Notes under the pieces: generated by a model
What the model was told of the DNA's origin: nothing
Seen by the model: the letters and a program-made list of their open reading frames with translations, nothing else
The model's database searches: none
Assembly (NCBI GenBank): GCA_025057995.1
Contig: JANXEW010000002.1
Location: 62,001-126,000, forward strand
Length of the DNA: 64,000 nucleotides
Direction of reading: 5' to 3'
Origin: Thermofilaceae archaeon
Lineage (GTDB): Archaea > Thermoproteota > Thermoprotei > Thermofilales > Thermofilaceae
Program-made: the position numbers and the translations under genes
Shown here: piece after piece, positions 17,416 through 25,942 of the stretch
Position numbering within the stretch: position 1 is the first letter of the stretch
Layout of the letters: every line of letters starts with the position of its first letter

Positions 17416-17871
17416 TTAAAGTATAGTTGACAGAATCCCTTCGCAGGTCGCAATGAGAAATGTTACCGCAATTACGCGAAGTACCGTCACCGTAAACATT
17501 CGTTTAGGTGTAACGGCGATCTTAAAGAAACCGAAACGAGCATACCAAACGACCTGATTCGAGTAGGGGTTAAAATAGAAACGGAGCCAGTGGAGGTGAT
17601 ATCGGGGATTAACAGACCATATATGCCACATTATGTCATTTAAAAGCCAAGTCAAAGTCGACAACGTAGCTATCACTAAAGGTTCACAGCAGTATGTTAG
17701 AGCATAGGGGACCACGTAGAAGATAGCCAGCACTGTATGGTATCCGTCATTACGAACTTCGCCTTGCGTTGTTGGGAAAGGTGGTTTTAAACCCCATAAG
17801 CGACCTACCCAAATGAAAGTCTCAACTAGGTTAATTACTTGAGCGTATATGAAGGCTATTAGATATCTCAT
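17416..17871 (-). CDS. Unknown integral membrane protein
   Basis: A 151-residue hydrophobic, aromatic-rich protein that I do not recognise. Several membrane segments are visible, the clearest being LIAFIYAQVINLVETFIWVG, TVLAIFYVVPYALTYCC, LVIATLSTLTWLL and a C-terminal VLRVIAVTFLIATCEG. A histidine/tryptophan-rich stretch (IMWHIWSVNPRYHLHWLRF) lies in the middle. The ATG at 17869-17871 lies four bases after the mtnA stop, so it is the last gene of the M24-DUF99-MtnA operon. A longer reading overlapping mtnA by 50 nt is less likely. Confidence 0.6.
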   Translation of the reverse strand: MRYLIAFIYAQVINLVETFIWVGRLWGLKPPFPTTQGEVRNDGYHTVLAIFYVVPYALTYCCEPLVIATLSTLTWLLNDIMWHIWSVNPRYHLHWLRFYFNPYSNQVVWYARFGFFKIAVTPKRMFTVTVLRVIAVTFLIATCEGILSTIL

Positions 17872-17875
17872 AACA

Positions 17876-18916
17876 TCACAAAAGAACCCTTTTAATGCTC
17901 TTGTCAAAAGGAGGATAAAGTACACCTTTTTCAGTTATTATCCCTGTTATTAGTTTAGGTGGTGTTACGTCGAAAGCATAATAGATAGCGTCAACTCCTT
18001 CAGGGGTAATCCTTTTTCCAAACATTAGTGTTACTTCTTCACTTGGTCGAAGCTCGATTGGAATCTCTTCTCCCTTTTCAATAGAGAGATCGAATGTACT
18101 AGTTGGTGCAGCTACATAGAAGGGTACACCGTGTTCTTTAGCTACTAATGCGAGAGGATAGGTACCAACTTTATTTGCTACATACCCCTTACTTGTAATC
18201 CTGTCAGCTCCCGTAATCACGAGGTCTACTCTTTCTTTCTGCATAACTATACCTATAGCGTTATCGGTTACCACCTTTACTTCGATTCCAGCCTGTTTAA
18301 GCTCCCATGCAGTCAAGCGGGCACCCTGCAAATAGGGGCGGGTTTCAAGAGCTATGACTCTAAACTTCGTGCCTTTCTCTTGAGCCACGTATAAAGGCGC
18401 TGTGGCGGTACCGTAGTAGCTTGTCGCAAGGGAGCCAGCGTTACATATCGTCATAACCGTATCCCCGTTTTCAATCAACTTTTCACCGTAATTCCCGATC
18501 ATCCTGTTAGCCTCTTCGTCTATTCTCTGTATCATAAGGGCTGTCTCGACGACCCTTTTCCGTAAGTCCTCTATTTCCGCCGCTTTTCTCGCTTCATCAA
18601 GAACGCGTGAAACTGCCCAAAAGAGGTTTACAGCAGTTGGCCTCGTTCTCTTTAGAGCTTCTGCACACTCTTCTAGTTCCTTCAAAGTCTCACTTAGAGT
18701 CCTAGCGGAGGAGTGGATGGTCGCAAGAGCCAAAGCGAAGGCAGCGGCAACTCCAATAGCTGGAGCCCCTCGTATCTCCATTGTCCGGATCGCCTCAGCA
18801 ACCCTACGCCAATCTCCCGTCTCTATGTACTCGAGGGCGTAAGGCAGCTTTAGTTGATTTATTAGCCTAACCTTATTTTCAACCCATTCGATGGTTCGCG
18901 GTATGTTCAGAGGCAT
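17876..18916 (-). CDS. mtnA: S-methyl-5-thioribose-1-phosphate isomerase (MtnA family)
   Basis: A 346-residue isomerase of the methionine-salvage pathway. It converts 5-methylthioribose-1-phosphate into the ribulose form. Visible signatures: RGAPAIGVAAAF (49-60), catalytic-cysteine region ICNAGSLATSYYGTA (C158), ETRPYLQGARLTAWEL (191-206) and TGADRI with catalytic D238. The related ribose-1,5-bisphosphate isomerases and eIF2B-like proteins share the fold, but the ETRP and TGADRI pattern and the full length favour MtnA. It lies 18 nt after the DUF99 gene in the same operon. Confidence 0.9.
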   Translation of the reverse strand: MPLNIPRTIEWVENKVRLINQLKLPYALEYIETGDWRRVAEAIRTMEIRGAPAIGVAAAFALALATIHSSARTLSETLKELEECAEALKRTRPTAVNLFWAVSRVLDEARKAAEIEDLRKRVVETALMIQRIDEEANRMIGNYGEKLIENGDTVMTICNAGSLATSYYGTATAPLYVAQEKGTKFRVIALETRPYLQGARLTAWELKQAGIEVKVVTDNAIGIVMQKERVDLVITGADRITSKGYVANKVGTYPLALVAKEHGVPFYVAAPTSTFDLSIEKGEEIPIELRPSEEVTLMFGKRITPEGVDAIYYAFDVTPPKLITGIITEKGVLYPPFDKSIKRVLL

Positions 18917-18934
18917 GTAGACACTCTCAAAAAG

Positions 18935-19537
18935 TTACCAATTATTTTTTCCGCCTAATTGTACGGTTGCGAATTTCATGTTGGCGCGTGCAAATAAGCT
19001 TGCCACTCGAAGCGGTTCAGGAACACTGCCGTGAGTTGTAAAAGCATTGAGAATAGCCTCTACCTCACGCTTGCTCATGCCCAGGTATCTTACGAACACC
19101 TTAGCCCCTGTTCTGCGTATGTGAACCAATTCTCGAGGACCAAGCTTTCTGTAAAGTTCAAGGCGCCTCTCATCATTCCCAAAATACTTTCTTATGTAGT
19201 GTTCAATGCCTTGAGACTCCTCGTAAGTTAAACTGAGCACGGGTAGCCCGGTTTCACTGTTTACCCTCTCGAGATCGATTATGTTAAACCATGATATGAT
19301 ACAACCGTTTATCATGATGCAAGCTATATCTTGTCTGTTTAGTTCCCTATATATCGAGAGTACACCGTCTGTGGAGTCAAATCCCCCAACAGTGATCTTC
19401 GATAAAGTAACACCATCTATTATGAGATCTCTTCGCATTACAACGCCTGCGAGAATTGAATATGTAGCTTTTCTAGCAAAGCTTTCCGATATCCCCAAAC
19501 ATCTAAAACCTTTCTTATATGGATTGAGATTCAACAT
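18935..19537 (-). CDS. DUF99 / UPF0215 family protein (endonuclease V-like fold)
   Basis: A 200-residue protein of the archaeal DUF99 family. Signatures: KKGFRCLGISESF (8-20), LAGVVMRRDLIIDGV (29-43), KITVGGFDSTDGVL and IMINGCIISWFNIID. The family is structurally related to endonuclease V (RNase H-like fold) but has no established activity. It starts two bases after the M24 peptidase stop codon and is followed by mtnA. Whether it acts on nucleic acid here is unknown. Confidence 0.88.
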   Translation of the reverse strand: MLNLNPYKKGFRCLGISESFARKATYSILAGVVMRRDLIIDGVTLSKITVGGFDSTDGVLSIYRELNRQDIACIMINGCIISWFNIIDLERVNSETGLPVLSLTYEESQGIEHYIRKYFGNDERRLELYRKLGPRELVHIRRTGAKVFVRYLGMSKREVEAILNAFTTHGSVPEPLRVASLFARANMKFATVQLGGKNNW

Positions 19538-19539
19538 AA

Positions 19540-20652
19540 TTAAACGTCAATTAATTTGGGGAATTTCGTTAAAATTAATGGTGAATCTTCACCTATGAAC
19601 ACCATATCCTCTATTCGAACTCCACCAGTGCGATAAATGTAGACTCCAGGTTCTACAGTTACCACATCCCCAGGTGACAGTTTGTTTTCTGATTCTGCAC
19701 TCAAGTAAGGTTCCTCATGTACATCGATACCGACTCCGTGACCTAGACCATGGTTAAAGAATTTAGCTAAATCTTTTTTCTTTAAAATGTCATAGGCAGC
19801 CATATGAACAGCGCGGGCGGGGACGCCGGGTTTCATGAGACTAATAGCATGCTCTTGAGCCTCGTTTACGACAGCTAAGAGCGTCTTGTATAAATCGTTT
19901 TTACGATCGAATACTACGGTTCTGGTTAAGTCAGAGCAATAACCTTCAATTCTAGCTCCTAAATCGATTTTCACCAGGTTTCCCCTTTCGAGCCTGCGAA
20001 GTCCGGGCTTGGCGTGAGGGTGGGCAGCGTGTTCTCCGAAGGCTACGATAGGTTGGAAGGATTGTTGTGCCCCGCTTCGTAAGATAAACGATAGAATCTC
20101 AGCTGCTACTTCTGATTCGGTTATACCTTTTTCAAGTATGTTCAAAGCTCTCTTCATAGCTTCTTCAGCCACGTTTACAGCCTTCTTAATGGCTTCCAGC
20201 TCTGACGGGTTCTTAGCTCGTCTTAAAGTTAAGAACTCGGATGTAGCTTCGATCCCACTATAACCAATTTTCTCCTCTAGTTTTCTTCGGTTGTCTCCAG
20301 AAACACCTGCAATCCCTAATTTACCCTCCGGTGCATTTGATACAAGTTCCTTTAAAGCGTTGAAGAAGTCCCCCCTTATGATATTCTCGTAATCACTTGT
20401 GTCTTCGCTCTTCGTGTAAACGTAGTGTTCGCCAAGACAAGATTCGTCAAGCGTCCGCGTATACTCGAGTCGGGATGATAAGGTCTTTACATTACTATCG
20501 AGGTAGACGATGGCCGCAGAAGGAGCATCCGTTCCAGTCAAGTAATGAATGTTAGAGGCTCCCATGACGACAAGTGCATTTAACTCCTTCTTGACAAGGA
20601 TGTTTTGAACAACCGCTTTAACATGCTTAGTAAAGTCAACCATAATACTCAT
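19540..20652 (-). CDS. pepQ: Xaa-Pro dipeptidase / aminopeptidase (M24B)
   Basis: Dinuclear-metal peptidase of 370 residues with the pita-bread fold. An N-terminal creatinase-like domain covers 1-125. Metal ligands of the catalytic domain are D and D in VKIDLGARIEGYCSDLTRT, H in FNHGLGHGVGIDVHEEP, E in VTVEPGVYI and E in GGVRIEDMVFI. It cleaves Xaa-Pro bonds in peptide turnover. GTG/ATG choices at the start differ by three codons (20652 or 20643). It is the first gene of the M24-DUF99-MtnA-membrane-protein unit. Confidence 0.93.
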   Translation of the reverse strand: MSIMVDFTKHVKAVVQNILVKKELNALVVMGASNIHYLTGTDAPSAAIVYLDSNVKTLSSRLEYTRTLDESCLGEHYVYTKSEDTSDYENIIRGDFFNALKELVSNAPEGKLGIAGVSGDNRRKLEEKIGYSGIEATSEFLTLRRAKNPSELEAIKKAVNVAEEAMKRALNILEKGITESEVAAEILSFILRSGAQQSFQPIVAFGEHAAHPHAKPGLRRLERGNLVKIDLGARIEGYCSDLTRTVVFDRKNDLYKTLLAVVNEAQEHAISLMKPGVPARAVHMAAYDILKKKDLAKFFNHGLGHGVGIDVHEEPYLSAESENKLSPGDVVTVEPGVYIYRTGGVRIEDMVFIGEDSPLILTKFPKLIDV

Positions 20653-20697
20653 ATCGGAAGGCTTACATAAAAGTATTTTTGGTAAATCCTAAGTTTA

Positions 20698-21666
20698 CTA
20701 GAGTGAGACGAAGGTAGCTAGCTCAACCAGGCCGGGATCATTGAGCTCGAGACATACACCACAGTAATTGCATCCTTCGATGATGCCTTCCTCCTTTATG
20801 AGTCCATATGGACAATACTTTGCTCCTTTACGAGCATAGACTTTTAGCCTAGTGTTGATCGGTCTCCATGAGAGAGGTGTTTCATTAACCCTACTGCCTC
20901 CGCGGAACGTCATCCAACTAAGCAGGTAAGAGACATCAAAAACTCGGAGTGGGATTATCTCTAAAAGATTCTCTTTCCAACTTTGGACGACGATGGCTAC
21001 ATCGACATCAACTTCAGCCAGCTTTTCGGTTAACCCCATCAATACTGCTGGCGAAATGTAAGACGAATGCAACCGAAAGAAATGTTTACCTATTTTATAG
21101 ACGATATTTGGTGTTACGACTAGTGCATTAGCACCGGAATCGGCCGTTATCTTACCTAAATCGAGTAAATTTAGACTTGAAGCATTAAGTTTTAAAACCA
21201 ATGGTTTTCCTGATGTAGCAACAAGCTCTCTTACAAGCTCAATGCTATATGATACCCCTCTTGTTGAGAGTAGACATGTAAGATTAACATCAACTTCTAT
21301 AGCATCACATAGATTCTCAAATCTATTTAGGATTTCGTGAGCGTCTGAAAGACTTCTAGCTGCTAAGGATAGAACCTTTACAACATCACCTTTAGTCCTG
21401 TTAAGTAGGTTTTCAATTTCCTCAAAGCTTGAGCCCAAAGGGCGTGTAAGCACAACCAATCCAGTCGGACTCGCGGAAAGCAGTTTAAAACGAGCGTAAG
21501 CGTATATAGGATCAGAAGATAAGGGGTCCTTTAAAGTGATTGTCGGTGTAAATATTATGCTTGCCCCTCTAGCAATTGCGTCACTGAGCAAGGCGTGTGA
21601 AGCTATTTCGATGTCACTGCTAAGCCCCCAGTTGCTACTCAATTGAAACTTAGCGAATCGAGGCAT
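20698..21666 (-). CDS. Dihydroorotate-dehydrogenase-like (PyrD-type) barrel protein
   Basis: A 322-residue protein resembling a divergent flavin TIM barrel of the PyrD/dihydropyrimidine dehydrogenase family. IEVDVNLTCLL corresponds to the ELNISCP strand, GKPLVLKLNAS to the KPVxVKLSP strand and SGANALVVTPN to the AGADGLxxxNT strand. The usual catalytic loop and the glycine-rich FMN-phosphate site are hard to find. The C-terminus carries a four-cysteine cluster (CPYG, CNYCGVC) that could bind zinc or an iron-sulfur centre. Function may have drifted from pyrimidine synthesis. It has its own transcription unit, 46 nt upstream of the M24 gene. Confidence 0.6.
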   Translation of the reverse strand: MPRFAKFQLSSNWGLSSDIEIASHALLSDAIARGASIIFTPTITLKDPLSSDPIYAYARFKLLSASPTGLVVLTRPLGSSFEEIENLLNRTKGDVVKVLSLAARSLSDAHEILNRFENLCDAIEVDVNLTCLLSTRGVSYSIELVRELVATSGKPLVLKLNASSLNLLDLGKITADSGANALVVTPNIVYKIGKHFFRLHSSYISPAVLMGLTEKLAEVDVDVAIVVQSWKENLLEIIPLRVFDVSYLLSWMTFRGGSRVNETPLSWRPINTRLKVYARKGAKYCPYGLIKEEGIIEGCNYCGVCLELNDPGLVELATFVSL

Positions 21667-22122
21667 TGTTCTCCATAGGTACTCTCAAACATGTACTCAA
21701 ATAACTAGCGTCTCTTAAACATGCGCTTACTCGTTTATGGATTCAATTAACTCTCATGATTGTATTACAGTCTTGCCACTCTGCTAATAAACTTAAAAGA
21801 GCAAACTAACTTGATTTCTTCGAATATCTTGTGTCGAAAGTTTATTCGTATCTCGGGAAATATATGGTAAAATTTCATGTATCCACTCATCAAGCTGTCT
21901 AATGAGAAGGATAAGTCTCTGAGTTCTTCTAAGTTTTGCTAAATATAGTTTGGTAAAAGGATTAGGATAGGATGTAGAAATTGTTCTATTAACATTATAA
22001 TTTAGTTTAGATTAGAATACATTAGATATTTCTTAAAGTTATACTATCAATAGGCTCCAGTTTTTACTAGGAATTATTCGAGACACTAAGCTCGCTTTGT
22101 TGGAAGCTTGTATGATACAGGT
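21667..22122. other. AT-rich intergenic region, no gene seen
   Basis: A 456-nt stretch lying downstream of cdc48 (minus strand) and upstream of the PyrD-like gene. It is AT-rich with no ORF supported by a start signal, no tRNA-like fold and no clear repeat. It should hold the promoter of the PyrD-like gene at its left end and the cdc48 terminator at its right end. Confidence 0.6.
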
Positions 22123-24288
22123 CTAAGATATTAATTTCTTGAATTCCTCTGCTACACGTTTATAACGTTCTATTTCCTCTTTTGTTATGCTCGGTCTCAC
22201 TATCTCCATGGCTTTTTTGAAATATGTCATAGATACCTTCGATGGCTTGCCCACGTCACGCAAAGTGAGTATAGCCGCTTCCCTACAGAGAGCAGCTAGA
22301 TCAGCACCAGTGTATCCTTCAGTTGCGTCTGCTATTCTTTCAAGGTCTACGTCTTCGGCGAGAGGCATTCTCTTCGTGTGGACTTTAAGTATCTCGAGTC
22401 TAGTCGCTCGATCCGGTGGTGGGACGTAGACGAGCCTATCAAACCGGCCTGGCCGAAGCAACGCTGGATCAAGGATGTCAGGACGGTTCGTAGCACCAAC
22501 TACGACAACACCCTCAAGCTTCTCCAAACCATCCATCTCAGTCAGCAACTGGTTGACTATTCTATCCGTGACACCAGAGTCATATCTGTAACCGCGGCGT
22601 GGGACTATAGAGTCTATTTCATCGAAAAATACTACGCATGGCGCCGCTTGTCTCGCTTTAGAGAAAATTTCCCTTATGGCTCTCTCGCTTTCACCAACCC
22701 ACTTGCTCAAGACCTCTGGACCTTTAACAGCTATGAAGTTCGCCTCGCTCTCCGTCGCTACAGCTTTCGCTAACAGCGTCTTACCACAGCCGGGCGGACC
22801 ATAAAGCAGAACACCCTTCGGCGGGTCGATGCCCATTTCCTTGAAAAACTCCGGATGCTTAAGTGGCCATTCAACAGCTTCTCGCAATTGTTGCTTAACA
22901 TCCTCTAGCCCACCGATATCGCTCCACTCGACTTCAGGTACTTCAACGTAAACCTCTCTCAAGGCCGAAGGCTGGATATCCTTTAACGCCTCTAGGAAAT
23001 CCTGCCTAGTGACCTTAAGCTCTCTAAGTAGCTCGGGCGGAATCGTAGTCTTGCTGAGGTCAACCTTCGGCAGGAATCTGCGAAGAGCCCTCATCGCCGA
23101 TTCTCTGCAGAGAGCGGCTAGGTCAGCACCTGTGAAACCATGAGTAATGTCAGCAAGTTCCTCTAAGTTAATGTCGTCGGACAAAGGCATATTCCTAGTG
23201 TGGACTTGAAGAATCTCCTTTCTTGCACGTTTATCCGGAACGGGGAATGATATCTCGCGATCAAAGCGTCCAGGTCTTCTTAGTGCCGGATCTATCGCGT
23301 TAGGACGGTTTGTAGCACCAATAACTATGACTTGTCCTCTACCCTTAAGCCCATCTAATAGAGCTAGTAACTGTGCTACGACGCGCCTCTCTACCTCGCC
23401 GGTGACGTCCTCACGCTTGGGGGCTATGGCATCAAGTTCGTCTATAAAGATGATTGCCGGAGCATTCTCTTCGGCTTCCCTGAATATGTCGCGAAGTCTG
23501 GCTTCGCTCTCCCCGTAGAACTTACTCATTATTTCAGGACCGTTTATGGCTGTAAAGTAAGCTCCCGTCTCGTTCGCCACAGCCCTAGCTAAAAGGGTCT
23601 TCCCCGTGCCCGGAGGACCATAGAAGAGGACGCCTTTAGGTGGATCGATTCCTAAATGGGAGAAAATTTCTGGATACTTCATAGGCAGTTCAATCATTTC
23701 TCTGACCTTCTGTTTAACTTCCTCTAGATCACCTATGTCTTCGTAGGAAACTTTTGGCACAATAAGTCCTGTTTCAGAAACGGGTTCCGTTCTAATCACA
23801 AGTTCGGTTTCCGGCGTCACTCGAACAACAGTAGTTGGGATAGTAGCTGTCACAACAAATCTCAATGCTGTGTTAAAGACAGGGATTTCGACGACGTCAC
23901 CCCGGCGTAGTGGACGATGCAGTAGTTTATCCTTAACGTAGTCGGAGAACTCTGGAGTTACACTTAATCCACTAATTCCAGAAGGTGCGAGAGTTACGCG
24001 CTGCGCCAGTTGAAGCTGTGTAGGTTTCACAACTACTGTATCGCCTATTGAAGCACCTGCGTTGTGGCGCGTCACACTGTCCATGCGGATGAATCCTAAT
24101 CCCTCATCTTCCGGGTAGGCGGGCCAGGCTACTGCGACAGTAGGTTTCTTACCAATTATCTCAACGGCATCACCGGCTTCGATGCCAAGCTTGTTCATTA
24201 TTGAACGATCGATTCTCACAATACCCCGTCCTACATCGCGTTGCTTAGCCTCGGCGACACGTAGTTGATCATCAGTCGATTTACTCAT
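22123..24288 (-). CDS. cdc48: CDC48/VAT-type AAA+ ATPase
   Basis: A 721-residue double-ring unfoldase, the archaeal counterpart of p97/VCP. The N-domain covers 1-180 (double-psi barrel with the [16 protein letters not shown] signature). D1 has Walker A GPPGTGKT (224-231), Walker [11 protein letters not shown] (279-288) and a GATNRP second-region motif. D2 has GPPGCGKT (497-504), FFDEIDS and a matching GATNRPD. It unfolds substrates for the proteasome and remodels complexes. It is transcribed alone from a strong TATA promoter. The C-terminus lacks the eukaryotic tail, as usual in archaea. Confidence 0.97.
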   Translation of the reverse strand: MSKSTDDQLRVAEAKQRDVGRGIVRIDRSIMNKLGIEAGDAVEIIGKKPTVAVAWPAYPEDEGLGFIRMDSVTRHNAGASIGDTVVVKPTQLQLAQRVTLAPSGISGLSVTPEFSDYVKDKLLHRPLRRGDVVEIPVFNTALRFVVTATIPTTVVRVTPETELVIRTEPVSETGLIVPKVSYEDIGDLEEVKQKVREMIELPMKYPEIFSHLGIDPPKGVLFYGPPGTGKTLLARAVANETGAYFTAINGPEIMSKFYGESEARLRDIFREAEENAPAIIFIDELDAIAPKREDVTGEVERRVVAQLLALLDGLKGRGQVIVIGATNRPNAIDPALRRPGRFDREISFPVPDKRARKEILQVHTRNMPLSDDINLEELADITHGFTGADLAALCRESAMRALRRFLPKVDLSKTTIPPELLRELKVTRQDFLEALKDIQPSALREVYVEVPEVEWSDIGGLEDVKQQLREAVEWPLKHPEFFKEMGIDPPKGVLLYGPPGCGKTLLAKAVATESEANFIAVKGPEVLSKWVGESERAIREIFSKARQAAPCVVFFDEIDSIVPRRGYRYDSGVTDRIVNQLLTEMDGLEKLEGVVVVGATNRPDILDPALLRPGRFDRLVYVPPPDRATRLEILKVHTKRMPLAEDVDLERIADATEGYTGADLAALCREAAILTLRDVGKPSKVSMTYFKKAMEIVRPSITKEEIERYKRVAEEFKKLIS

Positions 24289-24328
24289 GATGGACGCCGG
24301 GGACGGGGTGGCTTAGGAATCATATAAG

Positions 24329-24337
24329 CCTTTATAT
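24329..24337 (-). promoter_or_regulatory. TATA-box promoter of cdc48
   Basis: Read on the minus strand this is ATATAAAGG, centred about 45 nt before the ATG at 24288, giving a predicted start near 24307. A second AT-rich element (GCTTATATG) lies directly downstream. Confidence 0.45.
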
Positions 24338-24346
24338 CTTCCAGTA

Positions 24347-25495
24347 CTAAGCGACTATCTCTATTACGTCTAAGTCGTCGAGCTCAAAGTCTCTTCCAAC
24401 TCTTACGGGACTAAACTTTAGTCGTCTGTCATTCCAAATTAGAGCATACTTGAAATCCTTGTAGAGTCTACTGTGAATCCGTCGAGCTACTTCTTCAACG
24501 CGTGCACCTTTACGCACCACAAGAGGCCTAGCACTAATCTCTCCATTCTTCGGATTTTTTGTATAGATCCTAATTAACTCTAATGTTTGAAATAAATACT
24601 TACCAATTTCGTTTTTAACGATTTCTACTTTAGAAGAATCAAACACTAATGTTTTGAACTTAGATAAATAAGGTTCTGCCTCATCTAAGGCTTCAGGTGC
24701 AGCCTCAGCTTTTGTCACAATAATTATTGCTGGTTTGAAAGCAGTCATTTCTAAAACCGCAGCTTCGATATCGTCCAACGTTGCATCGTCTGTGAGCCAG
24801 ACCAGCGCGTGGTAAATCCCGTAATCACGTAGTAAATTAGCTACTTCACTAGGCTTTAAACGTCCGCCGATCAAATTAACTCCTCCGCTCGACCTTTTTT
24901 CTATAATTACTCGTTTCTTCTCTTCCCTTATGGTAATGCCTCTAGCTCGTAGCATCGACTCTATATACGACAGTTGGCTAGTCATATCCCTTGTTGCATC
25001 AACTACTAAAGCTAGTGCGTCTGCGTTGAATGCAAGCGCAAGTATCTGGCTATTCCTAGAAGAGCTTTCGGACTGAACTAAAGAGGGAGTGTCTAAGAGC
25101 TGTATCTCCACCCCTTCCCAGTTAAACATTCCCGGTTGTGGTCTAGTTGTTTCAAAAGGGGCTTCGCTGCAGAGAGTTTCAAGCCCGGTAAACGCCTTAA
25201 AAATCGTTGACTTTCCCGTATTGCTTAACCCTAGTAACACAACTTGTATATCCCCCTCCTTTTCAATGAATGGCGATGTCCCCCCTCCTCCTTTTTTTCT
25301 GGATTTTTCCAATTCTATTTCTTCCTTTAACCTAGCTATCTGCCTTCTGACTTGCATAACAAGTTTTTCCGTACCTTTATGTTTTGGTACTTCAGATAAG
25401 AACTCTGTTAACGCTTGCAGTTTCTCCTGTTTTGTTTTGGCCTCAATCACTTTCTTCCATTTTGCTTTTGCTTGCGGGGGAAGGTTAGCTGGCAT
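24347..25495 (-). CDS. DRG-type GTPase with TGS domain
   Basis: A 382-residue OBG/DRG-family GTPase (COG1163). A lysine-rich helical N-terminus (1-70) precedes the G domain: G1 GLSNTGKS (89-96), G3 DTPS, and an IIVTKAEA segment in place of the usual NKxD. The C-terminal 80 residues (RPLVVRKGARVEEVARRIH to the end) form a TGS domain, which binds RNA or the ribosome. DRG proteins associate with translating ribosomes. It is upstream of cdc48 on the same strand with its own spacing of 58 nt. The family call is firm; the detailed role is not known. Confidence 0.9.
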   Translation of the reverse strand: MPANLPPQAKAKWKKVIEAKTKQEKLQALTEFLSEVPKHKGTEKLVMQVRRQIARLKEEIELEKSRKKGGGGTSPFIEKEGDIQVVLLGLSNTGKSTIFKAFTGLETLCSEAPFETTRPQPGMFNWEGVEIQLLDTPSLVQSESSSRNSQILALAFNADALALVVDATRDMTSQLSYIESMLRARGITIREEKKRVIIEKRSSGGVNLIGGRLKPSEVANLLRDYGIYHALVWLTDDATLDDIEAAVLEMTAFKPAIIIVTKAEAAPEALDEAEPYLSKFKTLVFDSSKVEIVKNEIGKYLFQTLELIRIYTKNPKNGEISARPLVVRKGARVEEVARRIHSRLYKDFKYALIWNDRRLKFSPVRVGRDFELDDLDVIEIVA

Positions 25496-25644
25496 ACTGT
25501 GTATTTGAAAGCTAATGGGTTAAAAAATTCTCAGCTCACCCACTCCCCCCATGAACTAGCTCATGCATGCTTATACATACACGTTGGCTAAGGATTATGT
25601 GAATCAACGTTAGTCGTATAAACAACGTATTACAAAGGTAATAT

Positions 25645-25800
25645 GTGAAGAATAGCGGTATCATCGCAGCGTTGCTCCTGCTCTTGGTGGGGTACTGGGT
25701 TGGTGGTATAGAGGGAACACTCATTGCGGCATTAGCTGCAGTGCTATTGCTGTTTCCCACTAGAAAAGGAAAAAAATTCATTACTAGAATGGTTGCATAA
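25645..25800 (+). CDS. Small two-helix membrane protein
   Basis: A 51-residue ORF starting with GTG at 25645, preceded by an AAAGGT ribosome-binding site five bases upstream. It encodes two hydrophobic segments (IIAALLLLLVGYWVGG and TLIAALAAVLLLF) separated by a short turn and ending in a lysine/arginine-rich tail. This is the typical look of a real archaeal mini membrane protein. It lies in the 440-nt gap between the DRG GTPase and topoisomerase VI. Function unknown. An antisense ORF across it has no comparable support. Confidence 0.5.
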   Translation: MKNSGIIAALLLLLVGYWVGGIEGTLIAALAAVLLLFPTRKGKKFITRMVA

Positions 25801-25910
25801 TATTTAAAATAAAAATTTCTATCTTCTAAAATGTTATATCGACTTTTTATCAAAATTCTTTGATTACGTGTTTATGAACTTAGAAACGAAGTAAGCATGT
25901 CATTACATAG

Positions 25911-25920
25911 GGTTTAAAGC
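25911..25920 (+). promoter_or_regulatory. TATA-box promoter of topoisomerase VI operon
   Basis: A ggtttaaagc element lies about 28 nt before the topoisomerase VI B start at 25943. The predicted start falls close to the start codon, even though a GGGGAGG ribosome-binding site is also present upstream of it. Confidence 0.4.
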
Positions 25921-25942
25921 CGTAGCAGAAGGGGAGGTGTTT

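Noticed and set aside
24347-25495. The DRG-type GTPase as a possible inactive GTPase because NKxD is not obvious.
   Set aside because: A TKAEA variant is present at the right place and the G1 and G3 motifs are intact, so loss of activity cannot be claimed.
25536-25853. Antisense 105-codon frame across the small membrane protein gene.
   Set aside because: No domain resemblance; the plus-strand frame has a better start signal and clear membrane helices.
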